Source of the DNA: Nocardia pseudobrasiliensis NBRC 108224 | GTDB taxonomy: Bacteria > Actinomycetota > Actinomycetes > Mycobacteriales > Mycobacteriaceae | DNA: 64,000 nt | Direction: 5' to 3' | Assembly: GCF_001613105.1 (NCBI RefSeq) | Contig: NZ_BDBS01000034.1 | Coordinates: 1 to 64,000 of the forward strand | Shown: positions 1 through 6,900 of the stretch, piece after piece | How the letters are laid out: each line of letters starts with the position of its first letter | Numbering within the stretch: the first letter of the stretch is position 1 | Notes under the pieces: model-generated | The model's input: only the letters and a program-made list of their open reading frames with translations | The model's database searches: none | Told to the model about the DNA's origin: nothing | Position numbers and translations under genes: made by a program

Positions 1-406
1 CGCGCCCGCGGCCGTCGGCGCGGTGGTGCGGGTGGTGGCGGAGCGGACCGGCAGGCCGATCGAGTTGCGGCCCGTATCTCTGGGCGGCACAGAGGTTTTC
101 GGACTGTGGGTGGCGCTTGCCGAACGCGATCTGATCCTCTACGACTCCACGGCCACCGTCGCGCACCGCAATCACATCGTGCAGCACGAGCTGGGACATA
201 TCGTGCTCGGGCATCGGCCCGCCGCGCCGGACACCGGTGACGACTGGTCGAACAGCATGTGCCGCAGTGATTTCCACGATCCCATCGAGGAGCAGGCCGA
301 ACTGTTCGCGCGGCGACTCACCTGGCGGCTGGCCCGCTATTCGGCCACCGCTGCCTCCTCGGGCGTGGCCCGCCGCATCACCGACACCCTGACCGGGGGC
401 GGATGA
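1..406 (+). CDS. ImmA/IrrE-like zinc metalloprotease domain protein (5' end outside window)
   Basis: The reading frame is open to the left edge, so the true start is probably upstream; the first internal GTG lies at position 23. The visible part contains a classical HExxH zinc site (HELGH, with a further His three residues on) preceded by a beta strand ending in a YDS motif, the arrangement of ImmA/IrrE (DUF955) peptidases. In ICEBs1-type systems such proteases cleave a partner XRE repressor. The stop overlaps the ATG of the next gene (ATGA), so the two are translationally coupled, and an XRE regulator follows two genes on. The substrate is unknown; acting on the neighbouring regulator is an inference from context. 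Confidence 0.75.
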   Translation, partial: APAAVGAVVRVVAERTGRPIELRPVSLGGTEVFGLWVALAERDLILYDSTATVAHRNHIVQHELGHIVLGHRPAAPDTGDDWSNSMCRSDFHDPIEEQAELFARRLTWRLARYSATAASSGVARRITDTLTGGG

Positions 407-1539
407 CCGCGCTGACCTCCGACGCCGCACATCTGGCCGGATACGAGATTCCCGCGGCCCTGTTCGCATTCGGCGCGATCTGGGTGGGTGCGGTGCGGCT
501 GCGACGCGGGGGCGACGGCGCGCAGTGGCTGCTGTTCTGGTCGCTGGTACTGGGTTTCGTGTTCTACCAGTCCGCGGCGCTGATCTTCGTTCCGGCGCTG
601 GCCGAACCGTTCGGCATCCGGCACGCGTTCGGACTGCTGACCCAGATGGCCGGGCTGGCCTGGAACGTCTCGACGGTGCTGCTCGTGCTGAGCTGGCGCT
701 ACGGTGCGGTGCCCGGGACGCGGGCACGGCAATTGGGGGCGCTGTTCGTCGCCGGTGAGGTCATCTTCGTGGTGACCTTCGCGTGGATGTATCCGGGGCC
801 GGAGGGCGCGAACTATATCGTCAATGTCGCGGGCCAGGCCGTCGGCACGGTCTATCTGCTGACCTATGCGGTATCGATGCTGTTCACCAAGGCCATGGTG
901 GTCGCGATCTGCCTGCCGCAGCTGCGGCATGTGGCCGCGCGCACCACCCGGGTCGGCATCGCCGCGGTGATCGTGGGCTCGATCCTGATCGGCGGCTTCG
1001 GTCTGGCGCGGCTGCTGTCGGGTATCCAGCCGCTGATCGGCGTCGACTCCGAGCGCTGGGAGTCGGTGGCGCTGCTGCTGCACGTGCTCGGCGCGGTCGT
1101 ATATGTGGCGGGCATCGTCTTCGTCGAGATCGCCTCGGGCGCGGTGCTGTTGGCGTCCGGGATGTGGTCTCTGCTGCGGCTGCGGCCGCTGTGCGCGGCG
1201 GTGGTGGAACAGTTCCCGCATCTGGGCGCGCCACCGCGGCCCGGGGCGGGGGAACTGCTGTCGGCCGAGCGGATCGGCGCGCATGTGGTGCGCCGGGTGG
1301 TCCTGCTCTCGGATGCGGCGCTGCTGCTGGGGCGTGGTCCGGGCGGCGACGACGGATCGATCGGCGCCGCAACCGATTTCGACGACGACGCGCATGCGGC
1401 CTATCGCGCGGAACTGCGCCGCATGCTCACGGCCGCGCGGGCTTATGGCCGGACGCGTCGGGGAGATTCTCGGTCCGAGGCGCTGCGTCGCTGTCTGACG
1501 CCGAATCCGCCACGGGCGGCAGCCCTTCCAGAGCCCTGA
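403..1539 (+). CDS. MAB_1171c-like 7-TM membrane protein
   Basis: A 378-residue integral membrane protein. About seven hydrophobic segments lie in the first 250 residues (near residues 5-25, 45-70, 75-100, 110-130, 145-175, 185-210 and 225-260), followed by a soluble tail of about 120 residues. This topology and its place behind an ImmA-like protease match the actinobacterial family labelled MAB_1171c putative transporter; no transport activity is known to me for it. It overlaps the upstream gene by 4 bp, and its 3' end overlaps the convergent XRE gene by 113 bp. With the protease and regulator it may be a sensing module: membrane input, protease, repressor (inference). Confidence 0.65.
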   Translation: MTALTSDAAHLAGYEIPAALFAFGAIWVGAVRLRRGGDGAQWLLFWSLVLGFVFYQSAALIFVPALAEPFGIRHAFGLLTQMAGLAWNVSTVLLVLSWRYGAVPGTRARQLGALFVAGEVIFVVTFAWMYPGPEGANYIVNVAGQAVGTVYLLTYAVSMLFTKAMVVAICLPQLRHVAARTTRVGIAAVIVGSILIGGFGLARLLSGIQPLIGVDSERWESVALLLHVLGAVVYVAGIVFVEIASGAVLLASGMWSLLRLRPLCAAVVEQFPHLGAPPRPGAGELLSAERIGAHVVRRVVLLSDAALLLGRGPGGDDGSIGAATDFDDDAHAAYRAELRRMLTAARAYGRTRRGDSRSEALRRCLTPNPPRAAALPEP

Positions 1540-1939
1540 TGTTGTCGATGATCTGGGCGATATGCCGCAGTGAGGTCTCGCTCAGACCCGCCGCTCGCAG
1601 CCCGAGCGCGCTGGCCCCGGCATCGCGCAGCGCCCCGGCGAGTTCGCGCCGGGCCTCGCCCGCGGCGGCACCGTCGAGGAAATAGGTCGGGGAGACCCCG
1701 AAGTAGCGGGCGAAGGCGCGCACCAGATCCAGGCGGGGTTCGGGGGCCAGGTCGTTACGCAGTTGGGACAGATAGCCCTTGCTCAGCGGGACGCCGGTGG
1801 TGCGCTCGAAGTCGCGGATGAAATGGCTCAGCGACATCGTGACGCCGCTGCGGGCCTCGTGCTCGGCGATCAGCCTGTTCAACCGGGCGGCGAACGATTC
1901 GCCCTCGGTCGGTTCGGCCGCACTGCCCGCGCTGTTCAT
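1427..1939 (-). CDS. XRE-family transcriptional regulator
   Basis: A 170-residue protein with an N-terminal helix-turn-helix of the XRE/Cro type (roughly residues 15-85: a segment with LSKGYLSQLRND resembles the recognition helix) and a C-terminal helical region of unknown role. The ATG at 1939 is preferred over the GTG at 1951 because a GAGGG ribosome site lies 6 bases before it. The gene is divergent from the lyase-reductase-exporter operon starting at 2250. Three TTCA-N6-TGAA palindromes lie in the gap, so autoregulation and control of that operon are likely. It converges with, and overlaps, the 7-TM gene. It could be the cleavage target of the ImmA-like protease (inference). Confidence 0.8.
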   Translation of the reverse strand: MNSAGSAAEPTEGESFAARLNRLIAEHEARSGVTMSLSHFIRDFERTTGVPLSKGYLSQLRNDLAPEPRLDLVRAFARYFGVSPTYFLDGAAAGEARRELAGALRDAGASALGLRAAGLSETSLRHIAQIIDNIRALEGLPPVADSASDSDAAPRTENLPDASGHKPARP

Positions 1940-1990
1940 CACTGCCCTCACTCCGGTCGTCTCGGCGGTACAAGCAAGTTTAACGTAATT

Positions 1991-2008
1991 CGTTCACGCG
2001 CATGAACG
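1991..2008. promoter_or_regulatory. Candidate operator 1 (CGTTCA-N6-TGAACG)
   Basis: A perfect inverted repeat with 6-bp arms and 6-bp spacer, about 50 bp upstream of the XRE gene start. It is the first of three copies of the same architecture in the 310-bp divergent region. Probable binding site of the adjacent XRE protein. Confidence 0.6.
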
Positions 2009-2046
2009 GCCTGGAGCAATGTCCGAATCCGAGCTTCAACAAAATC

Positions 2047-2062
2047 GTTCAGCTGCATGAAC
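2047..2062. promoter_or_regulatory. Candidate operator 2 (GTTCA-N6-TGAAC)
   Basis: Second copy with 5-bp perfect arms and the same 6-bp spacer; its centre lies 55 bp from that of copy 1. A conserved TGCA or CGCA in the spacer ends next to the right arm in copies 1 and 2. Confidence 0.55.
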
Positions 2063-2158
2063 AGTCTCGCGGGACCGTGTTACGTACGTGTTGAGCTGGG
2101 ATTTCCCGTCGAAGTCCGGAGAACTACCGATCTTGCGCAAGGTATTTTGGCGGTCTAT

Positions 2159-2176
2159 CGTTCACGTCAGTGAACG
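2159..2176. promoter_or_regulatory. Candidate operator 3 (CGTTCA-N6-TGAACG)
   Basis: Third copy, again with perfect 6-bp arms, centred 113 bp from copy 2 and about 80 bp before the ATG at 2250. That position suits repression of the lyase operon promoter. Confidence 0.6.
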
Positions 2177-2249
2177 CCATTCCGGCGTTCCAGATCCACC
2201 GCGCGGTGACAGTGCGGTCGCCGCAGGAATTCCCCTGCGAGGAGTAGTC

Positions 2250-3536
2250 ATGCTGAGTTTTCCCACCGGACATCGGCCGCGCTACGGCGATTTCGAAATC
2301 CGTGCCGTCTCCGACGAGACCATTCGCGAGGGCTGCGAGCGCGCGCCCTTCGGCGCCGACGATCGCCAGAAGCTGCGCCTGATCGAGGCCGTCACCGCCG
2401 CCGGGGTGACCGATATCGACGTGGGCTCGGGTATCACCGAGCCGACCTTCGTGCGCTCGGTGCTCGACGACAAGTTCCTGCTCGGCCGGATCCCCGAGGC
2501 CGCCCAGTTCTCGTTCAACCTCACGCTCAAGACCTGGGAACCGCTGGTCGCCGAGCTCGAGCGGCGGATGCCCAAGGAGTACCTCGCTGAACTCTACGTC
2601 AGCGTCGGGATGATCGAAATCGACTCCGGCAACCAGCTTTTCGAGCGGGTGGTGGATCGGCTGCGCGGGCTGGGCATCACCAAGCTGCGGTCCAGTCTGC
2701 TCAACGCGTTCGGCATCACCGTCGACGAGGACAAATACGAACATCTAAACCGGCAGCTGGAGCGGTGCCGCCAGCAGGGCATCACCCTAGTGCGCATCAA
2801 CGATTCGGTGGGCACGCTGGTCCCCGACTCCACCGCCGTGCTCGCGGCCAATCTGGTGCACGACAATCCGGAGTTCACCTTCTACCTGCACGGCCACAAT
2901 GATCGTGGGCTGGGCACCGCCAACTCGCTGACCTCGGTATTCCACGGCTTCCAGATGATCGAGGGCGGGGTGGCGGGCACGGGCAACCGGGCGGGTCTGG
3001 CGGAGCTGGAATCCATCGCCGCCACCTTCGCCGACAACAACATCACCGTGGCGGCCGCGCCGCTGGATGTGGACAAACTCGGTGCGGCGGCGCGGCTTTC
3101 GGAGGAGGTCTTCCTCACCGCGCCCGATCCGTACCGGGCCGTGAGCGGCTTCCTGGTGCGCAACGAGAACGCGGGCATCGTCAATGTGCCCGACTACCTG
3201 GGTGTTTCGCGCGGCGTCGACTACTTCCTCAACCGGATCGGCCTGTTCCCGGCCTATATCCGCCAGATTCTGGCCGAGGGTGGGATGGATCCGCAGATCC
3301 TCGCCGACGACGCGTTCATCGAGGATGTGTACGCGCGCCTGGCGACTCATATGGACCGGCTGTTCGACCGCAAGCAGGTCGAATTCACCCGGCTGTCGGC
3401 GCAGATAAAGTCGTTCTACGACGATATCGTCCGGCTCGACGAGGTCTACACCTGTGCGCTGGAAGCCTTGCGAGAGCGCAGTATCCAGCGTGACGAGCCG
3501 GTCGTGGAACTGCTTTCGGAGGAGTTGGTCTCTTGA
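2250..3536 (+). CDS. DRE-TIM metallolyase (isopropylmalate/homocitrate-synthase-like; HMGL family)
   Basis: A 428-residue TIM-barrel carbon-carbon lyase or synthase. The family D-x-T-x-R-x-G start motif appears as DETIREG (residues 22-28), the metal-binding HxH as H214 and H216 in an HGHND context, and the terminal glycine-rich motif as GTGNRAGLAELE. The start is the ATG at 2250, preceded by GAGGAG; the frame stays open further upstream but runs through the operator region without a ribosome site. Such enzymes condense an acyl-CoA with a 2-oxo acid, or cleave the reverse. The substrate cannot be read from the sequence. It overlaps the following reductase gene (TTGA) and heads a three-gene operon ending in an exporter. 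Confidence 0.75.
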   Translation: MLSFPTGHRPRYGDFEIRAVSDETIREGCERAPFGADDRQKLRLIEAVTAAGVTDIDVGSGITEPTFVRSVLDDKFLLGRIPEAAQFSFNLTLKTWEPLVAELERRMPKEYLAELYVSVGMIEIDSGNQLFERVVDRLRGLGITKLRSSLLNAFGITVDEDKYEHLNRQLERCRQQGITLVRINDSVGTLVPDSTAVLAANLVHDNPEFTFYLHGHNDRGLGTANSLTSVFHGFQMIEGGVAGTGNRAGLAELESIAATFADNNITVAAAPLDVDKLGAAARLSEEVFLTAPDPYRAVSGFLVRNENAGIVNVPDYLGVSRGVDYFLNRIGLFPAYIRQILAEGGMDPQILADDAFIEDVYARLATHMDRLFDRKQVEFTRLSAQIKSFYDDIVRLDEVYTCALEALRERSIQRDEPVVELLSEELVS

Positions 3537-4459
3537 ACATCACCGTGTTCGGCGCGGGCGGCGTCGGTCTGTACTTCGCCGCCGTGTCGGCCCGGGCCGG
3601 GCATCGGGTCACCCTGGTGGGCCGTGAGTCGACCGTGGCCGCGGCCGCGGTCGGCCCGCTCGTCCTCACCCAGGGCGGTTCCGTGGCCGAAATACCCGGC
3701 GTCACAGCCGTTTCCGAGGTTCCGGACGAACCGGCCGATCTGATCATCGTGGCCGTGAAGGCCTGGCAGGTCACCGAGGCGGCGCGGGCGCTGCGTCCGG
3801 CCGTCGGACCGTCCACGGTGATCCTGCCGTTGCAGAACGGCGTGGAGGCGGCCGGGGAACTGGTGGAGGCACTCGGGCCGCGCGGGGTGCTCGGGTGCAG
3901 TTGCGTGGTCATCGCCAAGCGCACCGCGCCCTGGGCGGTGACCTGCCTCGGCCCGGATGCCGCACTCGAAATCGGCCCGGCCACCGAGGATTTCGGCCTC
4001 CCGCTCGACGGCGTCGTATGGGCGCTGCGCGAAGCAGGGATCACGGTCACGGTGTCGCAGGACATTCAGGCGACGCTGTGGCGCAAGCTCATGCTCATCT
4101 CCTCCTACGGCGGCGTCGGGGTGCTGTCGCGGCAGCCGGTGGGGGTCACGGCCACCAATCCGCAGACCCACGAACTGGTTCGGGCCGCGATGGCGGAGGT
4201 GCTCGCCGTGGCACGGGCGCGCGGGGTACGCCTCGACGAGGGCGATGTGGACCGAATGATGAAGGTGTTCGAGGGTTTCAGCCCCGATACCACCTCCTCC
4301 ATGCAGCGCGATCTACTGTCCGGGCAGCCCTCGGAGCTCGAATTCCAGAACGGGGCGGTGGTGCGGTTCGGCCGGGAGGTCGGCGTGCCGACCCCGATCC
4401 ACCGGACCGTGTACGCCACCCAGCTGCCGGGGGAGCTCGCGGCGCGAAAGGATCCGTAA
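3533..4459 (+). CDS. 2-dehydropantoate 2-reductase-like NADPH-dependent oxidoreductase
   Basis: A 308-residue member of the ApbA/PanE family. The Rossmann motif GAGGVG (residues 7-12) binds NADP, a QNG motif follows the second half of the fold, and K185 in WRKLM matches the family catalytic lysine. The TTG start overlaps the upstream stop and has GGAGG about 10 bases before it. Its place between a 2-oxo-acid-type lyase and an MFS exporter suggests that it reduces the lyase product or a related 2-oxo acid rather than making pantoate for coenzyme A. That role is inferred; the family call is firm. Confidence 0.8.
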   Translation: MNITVFGAGGVGLYFAAVSARAGHRVTLVGRESTVAAAAVGPLVLTQGGSVAEIPGVTAVSEVPDEPADLIIVAVKAWQVTEAARALRPAVGPSTVILPLQNGVEAAGELVEALGPRGVLGCSCVVIAKRTAPWAVTCLGPDAALEIGPATEDFGLPLDGVVWALREAGITVTVSQDIQATLWRKLMLISSYGGVGVLSRQPVGVTATNPQTHELVRAAMAEVLAVARARGVRLDEGDVDRMMKVFEGFSPDTTSSMQRDLLSGQPSELEFQNGAVVRFGREVGVPTPIHRTVYATQLPGELAARKDP

Positions 4460-5814
4460 TGACGCGAGAGCTGTTGGCCGACAAGGCCGCCGCCACGCAG
4501 ACGGGGTCGATCGGCCTGGCCGAGGTCGTGGCCGTGAGTATCGGCAACTTCCTGGTCGCGTTCGACGCGACGGCGGTCTATGTGGCGCTGCCCAGCATCG
4601 CCGCCGATCTGCACGCCGGAACGGCCGCGGGACAATGGTTTCTGGACGCCTACACGATCGCTCTATCGGTGTTTCTGCTGGTGTCCGGCGCTCTGGGCGA
4701 CCGGATCGGCGCGGCCCGGGTCTACCGCTGGTCGCTGTTGGCCTTCCTGCTGGCCTCGGTCGCGTGCGCGGTCGCGACCACACCCGCGGAGCTGATCACC
4801 GCGCGGGCGGTGCAGGGGGTGAGCGCGAGTTTCGCGCTGCCCATGACGCTCGCGATTCTCACCAAGGGCGTGCCCGATCCGGTGCGCCGGTCTCGGACCA
4901 TCGGAGCCTGGGGTGTCGTCGGCGGGGTCGGCATCGCGTCGGCGCCGATCCTGAGCGGGCTGATCACCGGATATCTGGGCTGGCGCTGGCTGTTTCTGAT
5001 CAATGTGCCGGTCTGCCTGATCGCGTTGCTGCTCATGCGGTCGTTCCGCGACCGCCCGGCGGATCGGCAGGCGCGCTTCGCATTCGGGCCGCAGGCGCTG
5101 CTGTGCGTGGTGCTGGTCGCGATCGCCTCGGTGCTGATCGAGGGGCACGAGATCGGGTACGGCGATGCGCGGATCCTGGCCTTGGCCGCCGTGGCGCTCG
5201 CGGGGCTGGTGGCGCTGGGCTGGTTGCAGGCGCGGTCGGAGCATCCGATGATTCCGCGGGTGCTGTCCGGGAATCGGTCGTTTCTGCTGATCGTGTTCGG
5301 CGGCGGGTGCTATCAGTTCGCCTCCTACGGTTCGCTGCTTGTGCTGTCGCTGTATCTGCAGCGAGTGCACGGTATGTCGGTGCAGCGGGCCGGATACGCG
5401 CTGCTGGTGTGCTGTGTCGCCTGGTTCGCGGGCAATGTGCTCGCGCTGCGGGTCACCCCGGCCAATCGGCGGGCGGTGATCATCGGCATGGCCGCGACGG
5501 GCGCGGTCGGCGCGATCGCGACGGCGGCGCTGTCGGAGACCGGAAGTCTCACCGCGACAATGATTCCCACGGCCGCGGTCGGACTCGCCGCGGGCATGCT
5601 GGCCTCGTCGCTGAGCGCGGCGACCATGCACGTGGCCCCGGCGGAGGTGTCGGGATCGGCGTCTGGACTGCTCAATACGAGCCGACAGTGCGGTATGGCG
5701 CTGGCCATCGCGGCGCTGGGCGCGATGGCGACCGGTGCGCTGTTCGCGCCGATGGTGTTGATCGGGGTGGCCTTCGCCGTGGTCTGTGCCGTCGGCATCG
5801 CCGTGCGGGCGTGA
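4459..5814 (+). CDS. MFS transporter, DHA2 (EmrB/QacA-like) family
   Basis: A 451-residue polytopic membrane protein, about 14 hydrophobic segments. The N-terminal segment carries D-x-T-x-V-x-x-ALP (in FDATAVYVALPSI), the hallmark of DHA2 drug:proton antiporters, and a GDRIG loop between TM2 and TM3 matches MFS motif A. The ATG at 4459 shares one base with the preceding TAA stop (TAATG), so it is coupled to the reductase gene. Likely exports the product of, or protects against, the pathway encoded by the two upstream genes; substrate unknown. Confidence 0.85.
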   Translation: MTRELLADKAAATQTGSIGLAEVVAVSIGNFLVAFDATAVYVALPSIAADLHAGTAAGQWFLDAYTIALSVFLLVSGALGDRIGAARVYRWSLLAFLLASVACAVATTPAELITARAVQGVSASFALPMTLAILTKGVPDPVRRSRTIGAWGVVGGVGIASAPILSGLITGYLGWRWLFLINVPVCLIALLLMRSFRDRPADRQARFAFGPQALLCVVLVAIASVLIEGHEIGYGDARILALAAVALAGLVALGWLQARSEHPMIPRVLSGNRSFLLIVFGGGCYQFASYGSLLVLSLYLQRVHGMSVQRAGYALLVCCVAWFAGNVLALRVTPANRRAVIIGMAATGAVGAIATAALSETGSLTATMIPTAAVGLAAGMLASSLSAATMHVAPAEVSGSASGLLNTSRQCGMALAIAALGAMATGALFAPMVLIGVAFAVVCAVGIAVRA

Positions 5815-5874
5815 CGCGATCGTGGTGAAACAGCGCCACAGTTTTTCTTCCCATTCAAATATATAGCGCAGATA

Positions 5875-5894
5875 CCCCCTTGCCACAAGGCCCC
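5875..5894. promoter_or_regulatory. RAE-like palindrome (rifamycin-associated element candidate)
   Basis: A perfect inverted repeat CCTTG-CCA-CAAGG at 5878-5890, flanked by C runs on both sides. As I recall it, the rifamycin-associated element found upstream of rifamycin-resistance genes and helR in actinobacteria has a CTTGC-N-GCAAG core with flanking G/C runs; here the core is CTTGCCACAAG, one mismatch per arm pair. It lies 44 bp before the hydrolase start, just downstream of an AT-rich stretch (5838-5870) that could hold a promoter. Confidence 0.55.
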
Positions 5895-5937
5895 GGTGCG
5901 GGTTCATACTCATCGCCCGGACGAAAAGGGGTCGATT

Positions 5938-6834
5938 GTGGCAGAGGAAATGGTGCACGGCGTCGGGCCGTCGAAGATCGATATGGCCTTCGAGCGCCTC
6001 GGCGATCCCCGACATCCGCCGGTGCTGCTGATCATGGGCGCCGGGGCGCAACTGGTCAATTGGCCGGACGGATTCTGCGCCGAACTGGTCGAGCGTGGCC
6101 TGCATCTCATTCGTTTCGACAATCGGGATGCGGGCCGCTCGACGCATTTCACCGAAACGCCGCCGCCGGATTTCACCGCGGCGATGGCCGGTGACTTCGC
6201 GACGGTGCCGTACACGCTGTCGGATATGGCCGCGGACGCGATCGGTCTGCTGGACGCGCTCGGCTACGACAGCGTGCATGTGGTTGGGGCCTCGCAGGGC
6301 GCGATGATCGCGCAGACCATGGCGATCGAGTATCCGCGGCGCGTGCTGTCGCTGACATCGATGCTGTCCACCACCGGGAATCCCGAGGTCGGACAGGCCG
6401 ATCCGCGAGTATTCGGCCTGCCGGGCGCGGCGTCGGAAGATCGTGCGGACTACATCGAGTGGCGGGTCCGGCTACAGCGTGAACTCGGGTCGCCGGGTTT
6501 CGCGTTCGACGCGGAGGCGGCGGCCGCGACGGCCGGGCGGGCCTGGGATCGCGATCACGACGGCTCGGCGATGCTGCGGCAGGTGGTGGCGGTGCTGGCC
6601 TCCGGCGATCGCACGCCGCGGCTGCGGGAGCTCGAGCTTCCGACGCTGGTGATCCACGGAACCGAGGATCGGATGTTCGATGTCAGCGGCGGCCGGGCGA
6701 CGGCCGCGGCCATCGAGGGCGCTCGATTGATGATATTCGAGGGTATGGGACATTCCCTGCCACGGGAACTGTGGGGAAGTATTGCCGACCACATCACCGG
6801 ATTGGTTCTTTTGAGTCGCCGAAAATTCCTCTAA
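5938..6834 (+). CDS. Alpha/beta hydrolase
   Basis: About 298 residues with the alpha/beta-hydrolase fold. The oxyanion region follows LLIMGAGAQ, the nucleophile elbow is G-A-S-Q-G with S119, the acid is the Asp of HGTEDRMF and the base the His of GMGHSLP. Best overall resemblance is to RdmC-type esterases and other soluble hydrolases; the substrate is unknown. The GTG at 5938 (AAAAGGGG just before) is preferred; an ATG at 5950 and a GTG at 5896 are alternatives, the last lying almost inside the palindrome. It sits 66 bp before helR in the same direction, so both may be induced together through the RAE-like element. Confidence 0.8.
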   Translation: MAEEMVHGVGPSKIDMAFERLGDPRHPPVLLIMGAGAQLVNWPDGFCAELVERGLHLIRFDNRDAGRSTHFTETPPPDFTAAMAGDFATVPYTLSDMAADAIGLLDALGYDSVHVVGASQGAMIAQTMAIEYPRRVLSLTSMLSTTGNPEVGQADPRVFGLPGAASEDRADYIEWRVRLQRELGSPGFAFDAEAAAATAGRAWDRDHDGSAMLRQVVAVLASGDRTPRLRELELPTLVIHGTEDRMFDVSGGRATAAAIEGARLMIFEGMGHSLPRELWGSIADHITGLVLLSRRKFL

Positions 6835-6900
6835 TATTGACAGATGGTCAGATGAGGAATGCGCAAGCAATTTCTTCCACTTTTATTATCGCACAGCGAG

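Noticed and set aside
337..1395. Minus-strand open frame over the 7-TM gene
   Set aside because: Gln/Arg/His-rich composition with no start signal; mirror of the real gene.
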